From Terrimesophilobacter sp038243605 (GTDB taxonomy: Bacteria; Actinomycetota; Actinomycetes; Actinomycetales; Microbacteriaceae): a stretch of 64,000 nucleotides of DNA. The stretch is from positions 28,905-92,904 of the forward strand of contig JBBSQX010000011.1 of assembly GCA_038243605.1 (NCBI GenBank). The letters are read 5' to 3'. The translations under genes were made by a program, and so were the position numbers. Shown here piece after piece: positions 1 through 10,184 of this stretch (position 1 is its first letter; every line of letters begins with the position of its first letter). The notes under the pieces are model-generated. The model searched no databases. It was not told where the DNA came from and was given only the letters and a program-made list of their open reading frames with translations.

Positions 1-3000
1 GATCGCCGCGGGACGGAAAATCGCCAGAAATTTGTGAGCCGCTCACCTTGTATCGGTCCGCCGCGGAGCCCCAGACCGAGAGCTTCAAGCCCGAGATGAC
101 ACCGGATGCCCAACGGACCTTGCCCGACACAACATCGATGCCGCTCGCCAGCTGCACGCGGTCCTTCGCCGTCAGTACCGTGTCTTTCACCACAGGCATG
201 TCTGGCGCTACGCTCTCGGCAACGCCCACAACGATGAGACCCTCCGCTGTGCTCGTCGAGATCGACGACTGCACGGTATAAATGAACGACTGGGTGCCGA
301 GAGTGTCACCCGCGCGCAAAACAATTTCACCAGTCTTGAGAGAAGTTTCCGGATCGATGAGCGCGTCAAGACGTGCATACTCCGGATTCGATGCATCACC
401 CGGTGCGTTCGGGCGAAGACCCACGATCTTCAGCGTGCCCTGCGCGGGGTCGCGGTCGTTCAAGATCGGCTGAACCCTCACCGGCGTCGGCGACCCCTTC
501 AAAACCTGAACGTAGTCGCTATAGGTGACAGGGGTGAGGTCAAGCAGTGTGGACGAGATCACACCAACATTCACCGTGCCCGAACCTGTGGCGCCGCTCG
601 AGTCACGCACCGTGTACTCGAAAGAAACCTGCCCGCCAGGAACGCCTCCTGAGGGAGCGGAATAGATTATGGCGCTGCCATCCGGAGAAATCGAGGGCAC
701 GCCCTTGCCCGACTTCGGAAGCTGCACATCCGTCAACGTCACCTGGTCGCCATCAGGATCTATGCCGAAGCTCTCTACCGGAATCAGCACAGTTTGGCCC
801 GCGTTGGCGCGCGCGTTCAACACCGGTGGCTCAGGCGCACGGTTGGAGCCGACAGCGATCACCGTCACGGTAATGGCGGCAGTGTCGACGCGGTCGGGCC
901 TGCCCTCCATATACACCGAATAGCTCACCGAGTACACGCCAGGAACCGTGGGAGCCAAGTAGCGAATAGATGACTCACTAGCGAACGCAAGTTCACCCGC
1001 AGCATCAGAACCCTGCACGTCGGGGTGAACTACCAACCGCTCACCGCGGGGGCTCAAATCGTTGCGCAGTACCGGAATGTCGACCTGGGTGCCCGCCCGC
1101 ACGGTCGCCGAATCCGGAACCGCGATCGGCCCAACGCCAAAAGCCGACGGAACGAGGAACACCGACACCTCGCCCGTCACGACAGCACCGCCGCCATCGC
1201 TGACCGTAATGGTGGCAGTACCGATAAAGCCGGGCTGCCCGTCGGGGGTGGAACCACTCACACGCAGTCTCGACTGTGCGACCACATTCACGTTCAGAGC
1301 CGGCGTCGAACTTGTCGCACCGGCAACGAGGAGAACGCGCCCCGTCGTATTTTGCACGGCACCAAGAACATCGACCGTTGTATCTTCATTAGCGCGAACA
1401 AAGGCGGTGAGCGGAGCCATCGTCAACGGGCTTCCGGAGGGGACCACCGTGAGACGGATGATGGAGGACTGCTCGCTGAGCGTCACCGCATCTTGCACCG
1501 AATAGCTGACCGTGTACTCGCCAGGATCCGTGGCACTCACATCTACCGTGCCTGCCGCGGCATTCGGAACCACAATGAGCCCGCCGCCCGTCGTGGACGC
1601 CTGCACGGCATCCAACACGCGGTACGCACCAGACCCGCCGGTCACGTGATCGGCGATCGTCACCGTCACCTTCTGGCCAGAGCTCGACGTCACAGCAACC
1701 GGCGCAGCCTTGATTCCGGAGGTAGCGCCCACCGTGATCTCGAGTTCCTTCTCGGTCACCGCGCCAAGCGAATCAGAAACCACTACAGACAGCTTGATGA
1801 TCGATGCACCCGCGTTGGGGTCACTGTGACGGAGAGCAACACTGCCATCTGACATAGGAACAACCGCAACCGGTGCGTTCGGGTCAACCTTGCGAACATC
1901 AACGAGAACGATCGGGTCGCCCTCTGGGTCAAGCCAGCCATCCATCACCGGAACAATCGCCGTACCACCTGCCGCGATTTTTGGCGTCGGCCACACCTGA
2001 ACGCAGCCATCAACAGGGCACCATTCCGGTGCGGAGTTCGTGCCATCTGGGATGATCGTGAGCGTCACAGTGGCCGGGGCCGACTGCGCTTTTCCATCCG
2101 TTACGGTGTACGGGAACGTTGCCGAACCTGAGGCGGCTTTGACCTGCACGACCGCGGTTTGATCATTGCCGACAAGCCCGAGCTGCCCGAACGCTGGGTT
2201 ACTCAGGCCCGCCGAGATCGAGTCGGGAACGACCGACAACACATCTTTCTTATTCGGGTCGTGGTCATTCAGCAGCACCGGAAGAGAAACCAGTCGGCCA
2301 GCACGCACGCCGAACGTATCGGCGACAGCGACTGGCGGTTCCTGCTGGGGAAGGTCATCGACCTTTACTGTTCCCGCCTCGTGATCATCGTCACCAAGGT
2401 CCCATTGATCGATCGGGATGGCCCTACCGTCTGGCACAGTCCAGAGCAGCCCAGTGGACTTTTCTGCCAGAACAGCGCGTGAACCGTTGTTGAAAAAGTG
2501 GGGAACAATCACCTGCACTTCATCGAGCTGCTTGCCTTCCACGTCGATCGTGACAGTTTTTTTCGTCTCTGACGACCACAGTGACCCGCCAGAAGTGTTC
2601 AGCCATGCGGCGTACACAACTCCGTCAACCTCTGCCGGCGCTGCCGGCACACCATCACCGGTGGCAAGAGGCGTCACGGCCCCAGAGTCGAGGGCGATCG
2701 AGATGAGAGTCTTCTGGTCGGCGAGATGAATTGTGCGACCGTCACGCGACCACGGCTGCAGCTTCGCCCCGCCACCGAGACCGGTATCTATTGCGTCTTT
2801 CTTACCCGGAAGCCACACCGCACCATCGCCGGGGGAGCTGAGAACCCATGCGTCGCCTGCAACCGCCAGCTCTAGGCGAGCATCAGCCTTCGGAGCATTC
2901 TGCACAGCGGAAGGGTCGCCAACGAATCGGCTTCTCTCGGCGTCAAACGTTCGCACAGTCTTCTCTTGGGAGGAGTACAACAGCACTCGACCCTCAGGAG

Positions 3001-3640
3001 AAAGCGCTACCGCGGTCGCCGAATAGACGGGGCGATCCTCGCCGTCTTCTACCTCAACACTGGCGAAAGGGTCCACCGGAAAAGCGGTGGGCGGTTCACC
3101 GTTCTGGGTCGTCAACGTACTCACAAATACCGAACCGGTATCTGTCAGATACACAAGGTAGTTACCGGAAGACAGAACTTCGCGCGTTCCGACGGGAGTG
3201 TTCTGGGCCCCGGTAAGGTCAGCAGCGTCGTCTTTCTTTTTGTCGTCTTTCGATGCGTCGCCTTGTGCCGGATCGGAGGCGGGCACCACCGGCGACCCTG
3301 CGGCCGTCAGGTTGGTGGGGTTAGCCGCATTCACCGGCCACACCTGCCGGTACCCGCTGCTGAACACCACAGCATCCGGACCAGACTGCGCGACACCCAC
3401 TGGATCGGTCACAGCGCGCACCGTGTCGATCTCGGCAAGGTCGGTATTGACCCTCGCGTATTGGCCAGCATCTCTCGTGACCCACACGGAAGTTTCGAGC
3501 GCAGGAATCTCTTTTGCGTCGTAGCCTTCCGCAAACACTGCCAGGGTGGCGATGAGCGCGATAACAGCGGCGGCGGCAACGGCTGGGATTACTCGCCGAC
3601 TGAGTTTCGGCCGCGTTTTTTTCGCACTCTTCACGGCCAC
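1..3640 (-). CDS. Membrane-anchored Ig-like/cadherin-like repeat protein of the T7SS locus (C-terminus outside window)
   Basis: I read this frame from the complementary strand; it stays open from 3640 to the left edge, over 1,200 residues, and its end is not in the window. The start is a GTG that shares one base with the TAG stop of the kinase gene (TAGTG), which suggests translational coupling. A basic N-terminus is followed by one hydrophobic segment at about residues 17-38, then a large exported part. An Asp/Lys-rich stretch lies near residue 135. After about residue 400 there are repeated beta-sandwich-like units with motifs such as VTVTIADHV, LLNDHDPN and SYSVQDA, typical of Ig-like or cadherin-like bacterial surface repeats. 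I infer a surface or periplasm-facing component or substrate linked to the secretion locus. No enzymatic motif was seen. Confidence 0.75.
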   Translation of the reverse strand, partial: MAVKSAKKTRPKLSRRVIPAVAAAAVIALIATLAVFAEGYDAKEIPALETSVWVTRDAGQYARVNTDLAEIDTVRAVTDPVGVAQSGPDAVVFSSGYRQVWPVNAANPTNLTAAGSPVVPASDPAQGDASKDDKKKDDAADLTGAQNTPVGTREVLSSGNYLVYLTDTGSVFVSTLTTQNGEPPTAFPVDPFASVEVEDGEDRPVYSATAVALSPEGRVLLYSSQEKTVRTFDAERSRFVGDPSAVQNAPKADARLELAVAGDAWVLSSPGDGAVWLPGKKDAIDTGLGGGAKLQPWSRDGRTIHLADQKTLISIALDSGAVTPLATGDGVPAAPAEVDGVVYAAWLNTSGGSLWSSETKKTVTIDVEGKQLDEVQVIVPHFFNNGSRAVLAEKSTGLLWTVPDGRAIPIDQWDLGDDDHEAGTVKVDDLPQQEPPVAVADTFGVRAGRLVSLPVLLNDHDPNKKDVLSVVPDSISAGLSNPAFGQLGLVGNDQTAVVQVKAASGSATFPYTVTDGKAQSAPATVTLTIIPDGTNSAPEWCPVDGCVQVWPTPKIAAGGTAIVPVMDGWLDPEGDPIVLVDVRKVDPNAPVAVVPMSDGSVALRHSDPNAGASIIKLSVVVSDSLGAVTEKELEITVGATSGIKAAPVAVTSSSGQKVTVTIADHVTGGSGAYRVLDAVQASTTGGGLIVVPNAAAGTVDVSATDPGEYTVSYSVQDAVTLSEQSSIIRLTVVPSGSPLTMAPLTAFVRANEDTTVDVLGAVQNTTGRVLLVAGATSSTPALNVNVVAQSRLRVSGSTPDGQPGFIGTATITVSDGGGAVVTGEVSVFLVPSAFGVGPIAVPDSATVRAGTQVDIPVLRNDLSPRGERLVVHPDVQGSDAAGELAFASESSIRYLAPTVPGVYSVSYSVYMEGRPDRVDTAAITVTVIAVGSNRAPEPPVLNARANAGQTVLIPVESFGIDPDGDQVTLTDVQLPKSGKGVPSISPDGSAIIYSAPSGGVPGGQVSFEYTVRDSSGATGSGTVNVGVISSTLLDLTPVTYSDYVQVLKGSPTPVRVQPILNDRDPAQGTLKIVGLRPNAPGDASNPEYARLDALIDPETSLKTGEIVLRAGDTLGTQSFIYTVQSSISTSTAEGLIVVGVAESVAPDMPVVKDTVLTAKDRVQLASGIDVVSGKVRWASGVISGLKLSVWGSAADRYKVSGSQISGDFPSRGD

Positions 3641-4755
3641 TAGATGAGCCCAACCAGTTTCGCCACGACAGCCACAATAGCGACCACAACGAGTGCGACG
3701 CCTGCCCCAATTAGGGCTGGTTTCATTCCGCCGCCCGAGCGCGCCACCTCGTGCGGCTCGACGGTGCGGCCTTTCACCACGCTCGCGCGTGCTGCCCGAC
3801 GCGAATTCTTGTTCACCACGGAGATCACCGGGCCCCGTGGAGTCGAATCAGTGAGACTGAGTGGCGCCGCAGCAGCCCACTCGGCTTGGGCGACCTCCAG
3901 CGGTGTCGGTGAAATTCCAGACTGATACTGGGCCAGCCGCAGTTCCTCGGCAAACGCAAACATCGACTCGAACCGCTTAGTCGGATCTTTCGACATACTC
4001 CTGGCAAAAATCGCCTCTACGCCTTGCGGAACATCTGGGCGCCCAATCGGCGTGTAAGCAGCCTTAGCCACGCGCGCAATGACGTGTGCCGACGAGTTCT
4101 TGCTGCGGTCGACATGCTCAAACGGGCTGTGCCCCGCCAGAAGCGAGTAGAGCGTTGCGCCCAGGCTCCACACCTCAGTGGCAATCGTGCCAGTAGTGGC
4201 CTCAGAAAGAACCTCCGGAGAACTCCACGGAATCGACATCGCAAAAACTTCATTATCTTCATCGGCGTTGATTGCCGCGGCGATACCAAAGTCAGCCAAA
4301 ACCGGAGACCCCATCGAGGTGATGAGAACGTTCGACGGCTTGATGTCCCGATGAAGGAGCCTCGAGCGGTGCGCGGTCTCCAACGCCGCCGCGATACGCA
4401 CTCCGGCGTCAAGAACGTCGGCAAGAGAAAGACCCGCGCGCTTCATGCGCGCACTCATCGTGTCTGGGCAATACTCCATGGCCAGATAGGGACGACCGTC
4501 TGCTGAAATGGATGCTTGGTAGATACTCACGATGGAGGGATGCGCGCTCAGGCGGGCCATGATGTCGGCCTCCGCATTGAAGGTGCGCAAAACCTCCGGG
4601 TTAATGGCATCGCTCAGAAGTACCTTCACCGCGACAACGCGGCGCGGCATGTCTTGCTCATAGAGAAATACGTCAGCAAAGCCGCCCGAGCCCAGCGGAC
4701 GCACGTACGTGTAACCCGGCAGCACGGGAGGCGCAGACGGCGCGCGTTTAGCCAA
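3640..4755 (-). CDS. Membrane-anchored Ser/Thr protein kinase (Hanks type)
   Basis: This kinase of about 371 residues phosphorylates Ser/Thr residues on partner proteins. Visible motifs are the glycine loop LGSGGFADV, the ATP-binding lysine in VVAVKVLL, the catalytic loop HRDIKPSNV and the metal-binding LADFGIA, all in the first 200 residues. The C-terminus ends in one transmembrane segment of about 20 residues, so the kinase domain should face the cytoplasm. I chose the TTG at 4755 because GAGGGGG lies six bases upstream; a TTG at 4770 is an alternative. No extracellular PASTA repeats are present. It sits between an FHA protein and the Ig-like protein in the T7SS operon. By inference it phosphorylates ligands read by the three FHA proteins of the island. 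Confidence 0.92.
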   Translation of the reverse strand: MAKRAPSAPPVLPGYTYVRPLGSGGFADVFLYEQDMPRRVVAVKVLLSDAINPEVLRTFNAEADIMARLSAHPSIVSIYQASISADGRPYLAMEYCPDTMSARMKRAGLSLADVLDAGVRIAAALETAHRSRLLHRDIKPSNVLITSMGSPVLADFGIAAAINADEDNEVFAMSIPWSSPEVLSEATTGTIATEVWSLGATLYSLLAGHSPFEHVDRSKNSSAHVIARVAKAAYTPIGRPDVPQGVEAIFARSMSKDPTKRFESMFAFAEELRLAQYQSGISPTPLEVAQAEWAAAAPLSLTDSTPRGPVISVVNKNSRRAARASVVKGRTVEPHEVARSGGGMKPALIGAGVALVVVAIVAVVAKLVGLI

Positions 4756-4839
4756 GTTTTGCCCCCTCAAAATTCTCGGATGTGCGGAAGTTAGTAACGC
4801 ACGTCACTCACTTAGTGAGCCACGATCAACATGAACTGC

Positions 4840-6156
4840 TCACCGATGATATACCGAGTCGTCTAGTCCCACGATCTTTACGAGAGCGCCTTCCCCCAAA
4901 TCGAGAACATCGCCCCGCTCAAGAATGGTTTCCCGCCCATGGTCAAGAAGCCATGATGGTCGACCGGGGGTCATGATGACGGTGCCATTCGTTGAATTCA
5001 GGTCGCGGGCCTTCAAGCGCCCACCGATCTCCGCGATCTCGAGATGGATGGCGCTGATCTCCCTCATCGGCGACTCCAATGCGATACTCACGATGGACGA
5101 GGTGTCGAGCTCAGTGCTCCACGGTCGGCGACCCAGCACGAGAGGAATATTGGCGGCAAAGGGGTTGCCATCCAAAAGCTGCACACCCAGACGGCCACCA
5201 GCGACCTCCGCGGAGAGGTCAATGCGCGTGGCACCTCGCTCGGCGCGTGATTCTGGCGGGATCTCCTCTGGCGTCACTCGGGCTGGCGTGGCGCGAACAA
5301 CGCGGGGCACTACCTCTCGCGGCGCCTGCTCGTGAGGGCGCTTCTCGCTGGGTTCTTCTTTGGTGGGTGCTTCCCCCGCAGACTCGGTCTCAGCGGGCAC
5401 GGCCTCACTTGGCGCTACCTCGACAGGCGCCTTCGCGACCGGAGTCTTTTCGACGGGCATCTTTTCGACGGGCGCCTTCGCGTCAGGCATCTTTTCGACG
5501 GGCGCCTTCGCGTCAGGCGCCTTCCCTGCGGGAACGGTCTCGACCGGAGGCTTCGCGCTCGGCGTCTTTTTTCGCGACTTTTTCCCGCGGGGTGCGGCCG
5601 AGGACTTCTGAGAAACGACGCGTGGATCGCGGGGAAGTTCCATCTGCACAGTTTTTGGTGACGGTTCGTCGATAAAAGCAAGGGCAGGAGCTGGTTCCGT
5701 CGACGGGTTCAACGCCACCACTGCCGCACGAACAACACCGCGGCGAAGCGGTAGCCTCTCGTCATCCAGGGCGTCTGGTGCACCGGTGAGTGACAGAGAC
5801 AGCGCGGTGACTCCCCTCACCTCGCCCATCACCCAGGTGGCGCCTGTCGGCCCAGACAGTCGCGTACCGGTCGCGCCGTCGACATCTGCCACAACGTCGC
5901 CCTGCACGGCAACCGTCATGCGTCGTTTGGCGGCATCAAGCACCTCAACGATCGCAAAGTCTGTGAGGGAGTAGTGGGCGATCATTGCCGACAGCGCGCT
6001 ATTCAGATGCACAGCCTCAGAATCGAGCGCGGCATAAAGCTCACTGGCTTGGACGGCCGTCGCGGAATGCCCAAGCAAGCAAAGAAAGCGATCCGTGACA
6101 ATGGCGAAGCCGCCCTGGTCATCGGCGGACTGAGACAGGTATGCGAACACTTGCAA
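4840..6156 (-). CDS. FHA-domain protein with degenerate N-terminal domain and Lys/Pro/Ala linker
   Basis: This is a 438-residue protein. Residues 1-180 form a globular domain faintly like a PP2C phosphatase but without visible metal-binding acidic motifs. Residues about 190-300 are a low-complexity linker of KAPVEK/MPDAK-type units. Residues about 320-430 are an FHA domain with LGRRPW, the EISAIHLEI strand and the NSTNGT signature, which binds phosphothreonine peptides. It lies 59 bases downstream of eccC and just upstream of the kinase, so it probably reads out kinase activity at the secretion machine. The TTG start at 6156 has no good ribosome binding site, and the frame stays open upstream to the eccC stop without a normal start codon, so the true N-terminus is uncertain. 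Confidence 0.82.
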   Translation of the reverse strand: MQVFAYLSQSADDQGGFAIVTDRFLCLLGHSATAVQASELYAALDSEAVHLNSALSAMIAHYSLTDFAIVEVLDAAKRRMTVAVQGDVVADVDGATGTRLSGPTGATWVMGEVRGVTALSLSLTGAPDALDDERLPLRRGVVRAAVVALNPSTEPAPALAFIDEPSPKTVQMELPRDPRVVSQKSSAAPRGKKSRKKTPSAKPPVETVPAGKAPDAKAPVEKMPDAKAPVEKMPVEKTPVAKAPVEVAPSEAVPAETESAGEAPTKEEPSEKRPHEQAPREVVPRVVRATPARVTPEEIPPESRAERGATRIDLSAEVAGGRLGVQLLDGNPFAANIPLVLGRRPWSTELDTSSIVSIALESPMREISAIHLEIAEIGGRLKARDLNSTNGTVIMTPGRPSWLLDHGRETILERGDVLDLGEGALVKIVGLDDSVYHR

Positions 6157-6215
6157 AGAGTACCGGATGCGGAGCCCACTTCGGGCTCCATCCGAAAACT
6201 CGATCGTGCGGCCTG

Positions 6216-9200
6216 TTAGCCCTCGCGGGGAGGAGAAAGCGCGAGCTGTGCGGAGAGCACACCACGGTCGCGGCTGACAATCTGCGCACGTCCGGCGACG
6301 GAAGGTCGAGGCTTCACCTTGCCGATGAGCTGACCCTCTTCTGGGTTTCCGCTCAGCAAGATGCCCGTGGTTCCCAAATCTGTGAGTCCCTGGATGATGG
6401 GGTCGTATGCCGACCTGCTTGCGCCGCCTGCGCGTCTAGTGAGAATCACGTGCATACCGAGGTCGCCTGCCTGCGCGAGCAACGGCGCGAGAGGCGCGAG
6501 GGGGTTACCCTGCGAGGTGGCGACCAAATCGTAGTCGTCAACGAGGATGAACCCCTCAGCACCTGTCCACCATGAGCGGGCACGCAACTGCTCTGAGTTC
6601 ACATCCGGGCCCGGAATGCGCCCACGCAGGAACGCCGCAAGCTCAGCGATTCCGGTCGTGGCAAGTTCGTGCGCTGTGAGGTATGCACCCAGGTACTCCG
6701 GTGGAATCTCACCAAGCAGTGCGCGTCGGTAGTCGACCACAAAGATTTTCGCCTCAGCCGGTGTGTAAAGGCGCATGATCTCGTTGGCGTACGCCCGCAG
6801 CATCGACGACTTGCCGGAGTCGGCGTCACCGTAGAGGTAAAGATGTGGTTCTGCGCGGGGGTCGATCGCGAACGGCGCCAGTTCTGCCTCATCGATCCCG
6901 ATCAAAATGTTGCGGGTGTCGGCAGGCGCCAAGGCGCGCAGCTCATCGAGGGTGATGAGCTCAGGCAGCAATCGCAGCTTCGGCCCTGCAGGCCCGGTCC
7001 AGCCCGCACTCACCTTGGCAATGAGGTCGTCGATGCCATTGGCGAGGGTGGAGCTCTCGCCCGAACCGTCGATGCGCGGAAGCGCGGTGAGCATCTGCAA
7101 CTTGCTCTGCGCGAGACCACGGCCTGGCATCGACATGGCCACGTTGGCTGCGGCCTTACGGTCGATCTCAGAGTCGGCAGCGTCACCGAGCCGCAGCTCG
7201 ATCTTGGAGCCGATGAGGTCTTTGATGTTCGCGCGCAGTTCGAGCCAGCGGGATGCCGTGATGATGACGTGAACACCGAACGTGAGCCCGCGCGCGGCGA
7301 GCGCCTGCACATCGACCTCGAGATTCTCGAACTCGCTGCGCAGTGTTGCCCAGCCGTCGATGATCAGGAAGATATCGCCGTAACCGTCGTTCACCGTACC
7401 CTCAGCGCGGCGCTGGCGATAGGTCTCGATCGAGTCGATGCCCTGTTGGCGAAAATACACTTCGCGCTTGTTGACGATGCCGATGATCTCGGCGACCGTA
7501 CGCCGAACCACATCCGGTTCGGACCTGGTGGCGAGGCCGCTCAAGTGCGGAAAGTCCTGCAAACCCGAGAAGCTACCGCCACCGAAGTCAAGAACGTAGA
7601 ACTGCACCTCCAAGGGCGTGCAGGTGAGCGAGAGCGCGACCATGGTGCTGCGAGCGAGCGTGCTCTTGCCGCTCAACGGCCCACCGACGATGGCCATGTG
7701 GCCTGCCGCGCCGCCGAGAGAAACAGTGAGTGACTCACGCCGCTGCTCGAGCGGGATGTCGACGATGCCGAGTGGCACGGTGAGCGCACCCGTGTTGCGC
7801 CAGCTTTGCGAGATGAGCCCGAGTTGAGGGTGCACCGCAAGGTCGGGCATGAGCTGGTCGAGGGAGGCGGGGGTGAGCAGAGGTGGCAGCCAGACCTGGT
7901 GGGCGGCAGGACCTCGCCCGCTCATCCGCTCGACCGCGATCTCGAATGTGCTGCGCTTCTCTTCTGGCTCAGCAGAGGAGACAACAGGGGCATCTGCGTG
8001 AACCTCTGGCTCCTCGGAGCGTCGCACCGGCGCCGCAGTGAACAGTTCGACACTGGATGCGCCGTCGCGGATGACCCCACCGGCAACCGAGCGCGCACGG
8101 TTCTTTGGTGCGCCCGAAACGTAGGCGGCCCTGAACTGAGTCATGGTTTCGGTGTCGGATTTCAGGAAGCCCATTCCGGGCTCCGGCGGCAGGTGGTAGG
8201 CATCAGGCACCCCAAGCACGGCGCGGGATTCGGCGGCCGAGAAGGTGCGCAGCCCGATGCGGTACGACAGGTGGGAGTCGAGCCCGCGCAGCTTTCCCTC
8301 TTCTAGACGCTGCGATGACAGCAGGAGGTGCACCTGCAGGGAGCGACCAAGTCGACCAACGTTGACGAAGGTTTCGACGAAGTCTGGCTTCGCAGAGAGC
8401 AGCTCCGAGAACTCGTCAGCGACAATGAGCAGCGCAGGCAGCGGCGCGAGGTCGGTGCGGCCACCGCGACGGGCTTTCTCGTAATCGGTGACGTTGGCGA
8501 AGTTGCCACTGATGCGAAGCAGTTCCTGACGGCGCACCATTTCGCCCTGCAAGGCATCCTGCATGCGATCGACGAGCGCGATCTCCTTACCGAGGTTCGT
8601 GATGATCGCGGAGACGTGGGGCATGTCGGCCATGCCAGCGAAGGTGGCGCCACCCTTGAAGTCGACGAGAACGAAGTTGAGCTGTTCAGGCGAATGGGTG
8701 AGGGCGAGAGCGAGCACGAGGGTACGCAAAACCTCAGACGTGCCGGAACCGGTTGCCCCAATAATGAGGCCGTGCGGGCCCATTCCTTGCTGGGCCGACT
8801 CTTTGATGTCGAGCACAATCGGCACACCCTCTGAGTCCTGACCGATCGGTACGCGCAAGCGGTCGCGCTCGAGGCGCCCGCCCCAGGCCGTGTCAAAATC
8901 GATGTCACGCACATCTGGGAGGTTGAGCAGGTCAACCAGTTCCGCCTGCCCAGAGATCGCGCCGCTAGAACTCGTGGTGGTCGACGTCGACGAATACAGC
9001 GGCATGAGCCTGCGCGCGGTGGCCTCCGCTTCGACGACACTGATTCCGTCGGCGGTGAAATCTACGGCAGCCGCCTGCAACGTGATGAGTTCTGCGGCAC
9101 CACGCTTCGCCGTCGGGGACTGGGAGAGTGCGATGCGCAGCATGGTCGGGTTCTCAAGCTCTGCCCATCGCGCCGGAAGCTCGATCACCGTAACGCCGAG

Positions 9201-10184
9201 CACACCGTCTTCGGTGACAATGGGGTCACTCAATGGCACTCGTGCGCCATCAACAACAATGATCACGTGCGGCAGCGTCGCGGAGGTGGCCGGCCCAAAC
9301 CGCGGTCGCTCCTTGATTTCTGCCGGCAGCAGATCCTCGATCTCGTCGAGCGAGGAGGAGATCATTCTGGCCGGACCGAGCTGGTCGGTGCTCGTGCGCG
9401 AGTGGGTGTGTGGCAGCCACTTTGCCCACTCCCACTGCGACAGCGAGGCGTCATCCGCGGCGATGGCGATCTGCAGGTTCTCTGGGTCGTGCATTGTTGC
9501 AGCGTGCAACAGCATGGCGCGAACGAGCGAACGAACCTCGCGTTCATCCCCCGTCACCTGAACGCGAGCGAAGCCGTTGAGTGGCACCGCAAGGGGGAGG
9601 TTCTCTTGCATCTCGTGCGCGATCATGAATCGGTGCGCTGCGGATGCCGCCACAGGGTCGAGCTGCGCAAGAGGGGGGAGCTCTGGAGCTTCGAGCGTCA
9701 CACACAGCGGCTGATCGCTGGTGCCAACCCTGCCGAGCAAAAAGTCTGGGTCCCCGGCGGAGCGTTCCCACACCCTGGTGCGTTCCTCTGCGAGGTAGGT
9801 GAGCGCTACCGGCGCAGGGTTCGCCCAGTTGGCGGCCCTGCGCTGCTGCTTGGCGGCAACACGAATGGTCTGACGCAGCTCGGTGAGGTAGGCGAGGTAT
9901 TCGCGTCTCGCGGCGACCACGGCGGTTTGGCGCTGCGAGCGTTGCCGCCATCCGTTGACCACGACAAAGCCGAGGGACGACAGCAGAAACATTCCACCAG
10001 TGAGTAGCCCGGTGAGGCCCGCATTCGACATGGTGACCATGACGATGGCGCCGATACTGCCGAGCATAGGGAGCATCGAGCTGAGAAGGTTGCTTCCCCC
10101 TTCGCTCGGGGCGAGTTCTGGCGGGGCCTGCACCGAAATCTTGCCGGAGGGCACGCGTGGGGGCGCGAGGCGGGTTGCTGACAT
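6216..10184 (-). CDS. eccC: Type VII secretion FtsK/SpoIIIE-like ATPase EccC (single chain)
   Basis: EccC is the motor of the ESX/type VII secretion complex and recognises WXG100 substrates. This 1,322-residue protein has two N-terminal transmembrane segments (about residues 32-80) and three tandem P-loop ATPase domains in one chain, like fused EccCa-EccCb. ATPase 2 has an intact Walker A (PLSGKST, Lys 840) and a DGW Walker B. ATPase 3 has ADSGKSS (Lys 1125) and LVDDYD. ATPase 1 keeps the Walker B/DEFSE region, but its Walker A reads GATGSGTSE: the catalytic lysine is replaced by Thr 482 (codon at 8739-8741). In characterised EccC proteins domain 1 is the main catalytic domain, so this is surprising. 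Its start overlaps the end of the RDD/FHA gene by one base. Confidence 0.96.
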   Translation of the reverse strand: MSATRLAPPRVPSGKISVQAPPELAPSEGGSNLLSSMLPMLGSIGAIVMVTMSNAGLTGLLTGGMFLLSSLGFVVVNGWRQRSQRQTAVVAARREYLAYLTELRQTIRVAAKQQRRAANWANPAPVALTYLAEERTRVWERSAGDPDFLLGRVGTSDQPLCVTLEAPELPPLAQLDPVAASAAHRFMIAHEMQENLPLAVPLNGFARVQVTGDEREVRSLVRAMLLHAATMHDPENLQIAIAADDASLSQWEWAKWLPHTHSRTSTDQLGPARMISSSLDEIEDLLPAEIKERPRFGPATSATLPHVIIVVDGARVPLSDPIVTEDGVLGVTVIELPARWAELENPTMLRIALSQSPTAKRGAAELITLQAAAVDFTADGISVVEAEATARRLMPLYSSTSTTTSSSGAISGQAELVDLLNLPDVRDIDFDTAWGGRLERDRLRVPIGQDSEGVPIVLDIKESAQQGMGPHGLIIGATGSGTSEVLRTLVLALALTHSPEQLNFVLVDFKGGATFAGMADMPHVSAIITNLGKEIALVDRMQDALQGEMVRRQELLRISGNFANVTDYEKARRGGRTDLAPLPALLIVADEFSELLSAKPDFVETFVNVGRLGRSLQVHLLLSSQRLEEGKLRGLDSHLSYRIGLRTFSAAESRAVLGVPDAYHLPPEPGMGFLKSDTETMTQFRAAYVSGAPKNRARSVAGGVIRDGASSVELFTAAPVRRSEEPEVHADAPVVSSAEPEEKRSTFEIAVERMSGRGPAAHQVWLPPLLTPASLDQLMPDLAVHPQLGLISQSWRNTGALTVPLGIVDIPLEQRRESLTVSLGGAAGHMAIVGGPLSGKSTLARSTMVALSLTCTPLEVQFYVLDFGGGSFSGLQDFPHLSGLATRSEPDVVRRTVAEIIGIVNKREVYFRQQGIDSIETYRQRRAEGTVNDGYGDIFLIIDGWATLRSEFENLEVDVQALAARGLTFGVHVIITASRWLELRANIKDLIGSKIELRLGDAADSEIDRKAAANVAMSMPGRGLAQSKLQMLTALPRIDGSGESSTLANGIDDLIAKVSAGWTGPAGPKLRLLPELITLDELRALAPADTRNILIGIDEAELAPFAIDPRAEPHLYLYGDADSGKSSMLRAYANEIMRLYTPAEAKIFVVDYRRALLGEIPPEYLGAYLTAHELATTGIAELAAFLRGRIPGPDVNSEQLRARSWWTGAEGFILVDDYDLVATSQGNPLAPLAPLLAQAGDLGMHVILTRRAGGASRSAYDPIIQGLTDLGTTGILLSGNPEEGQLIGKVKPRPSVAGRAQIVSRDRGVLSAQLALSPPREG

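Noticed and set aside
1025..1852. 275-residue plus-strand frame near the left edge
   Set aside because: The minus-strand frame is open over the whole 3.6 kb and shows consistent Ig-like repeats, so this is a shadow.
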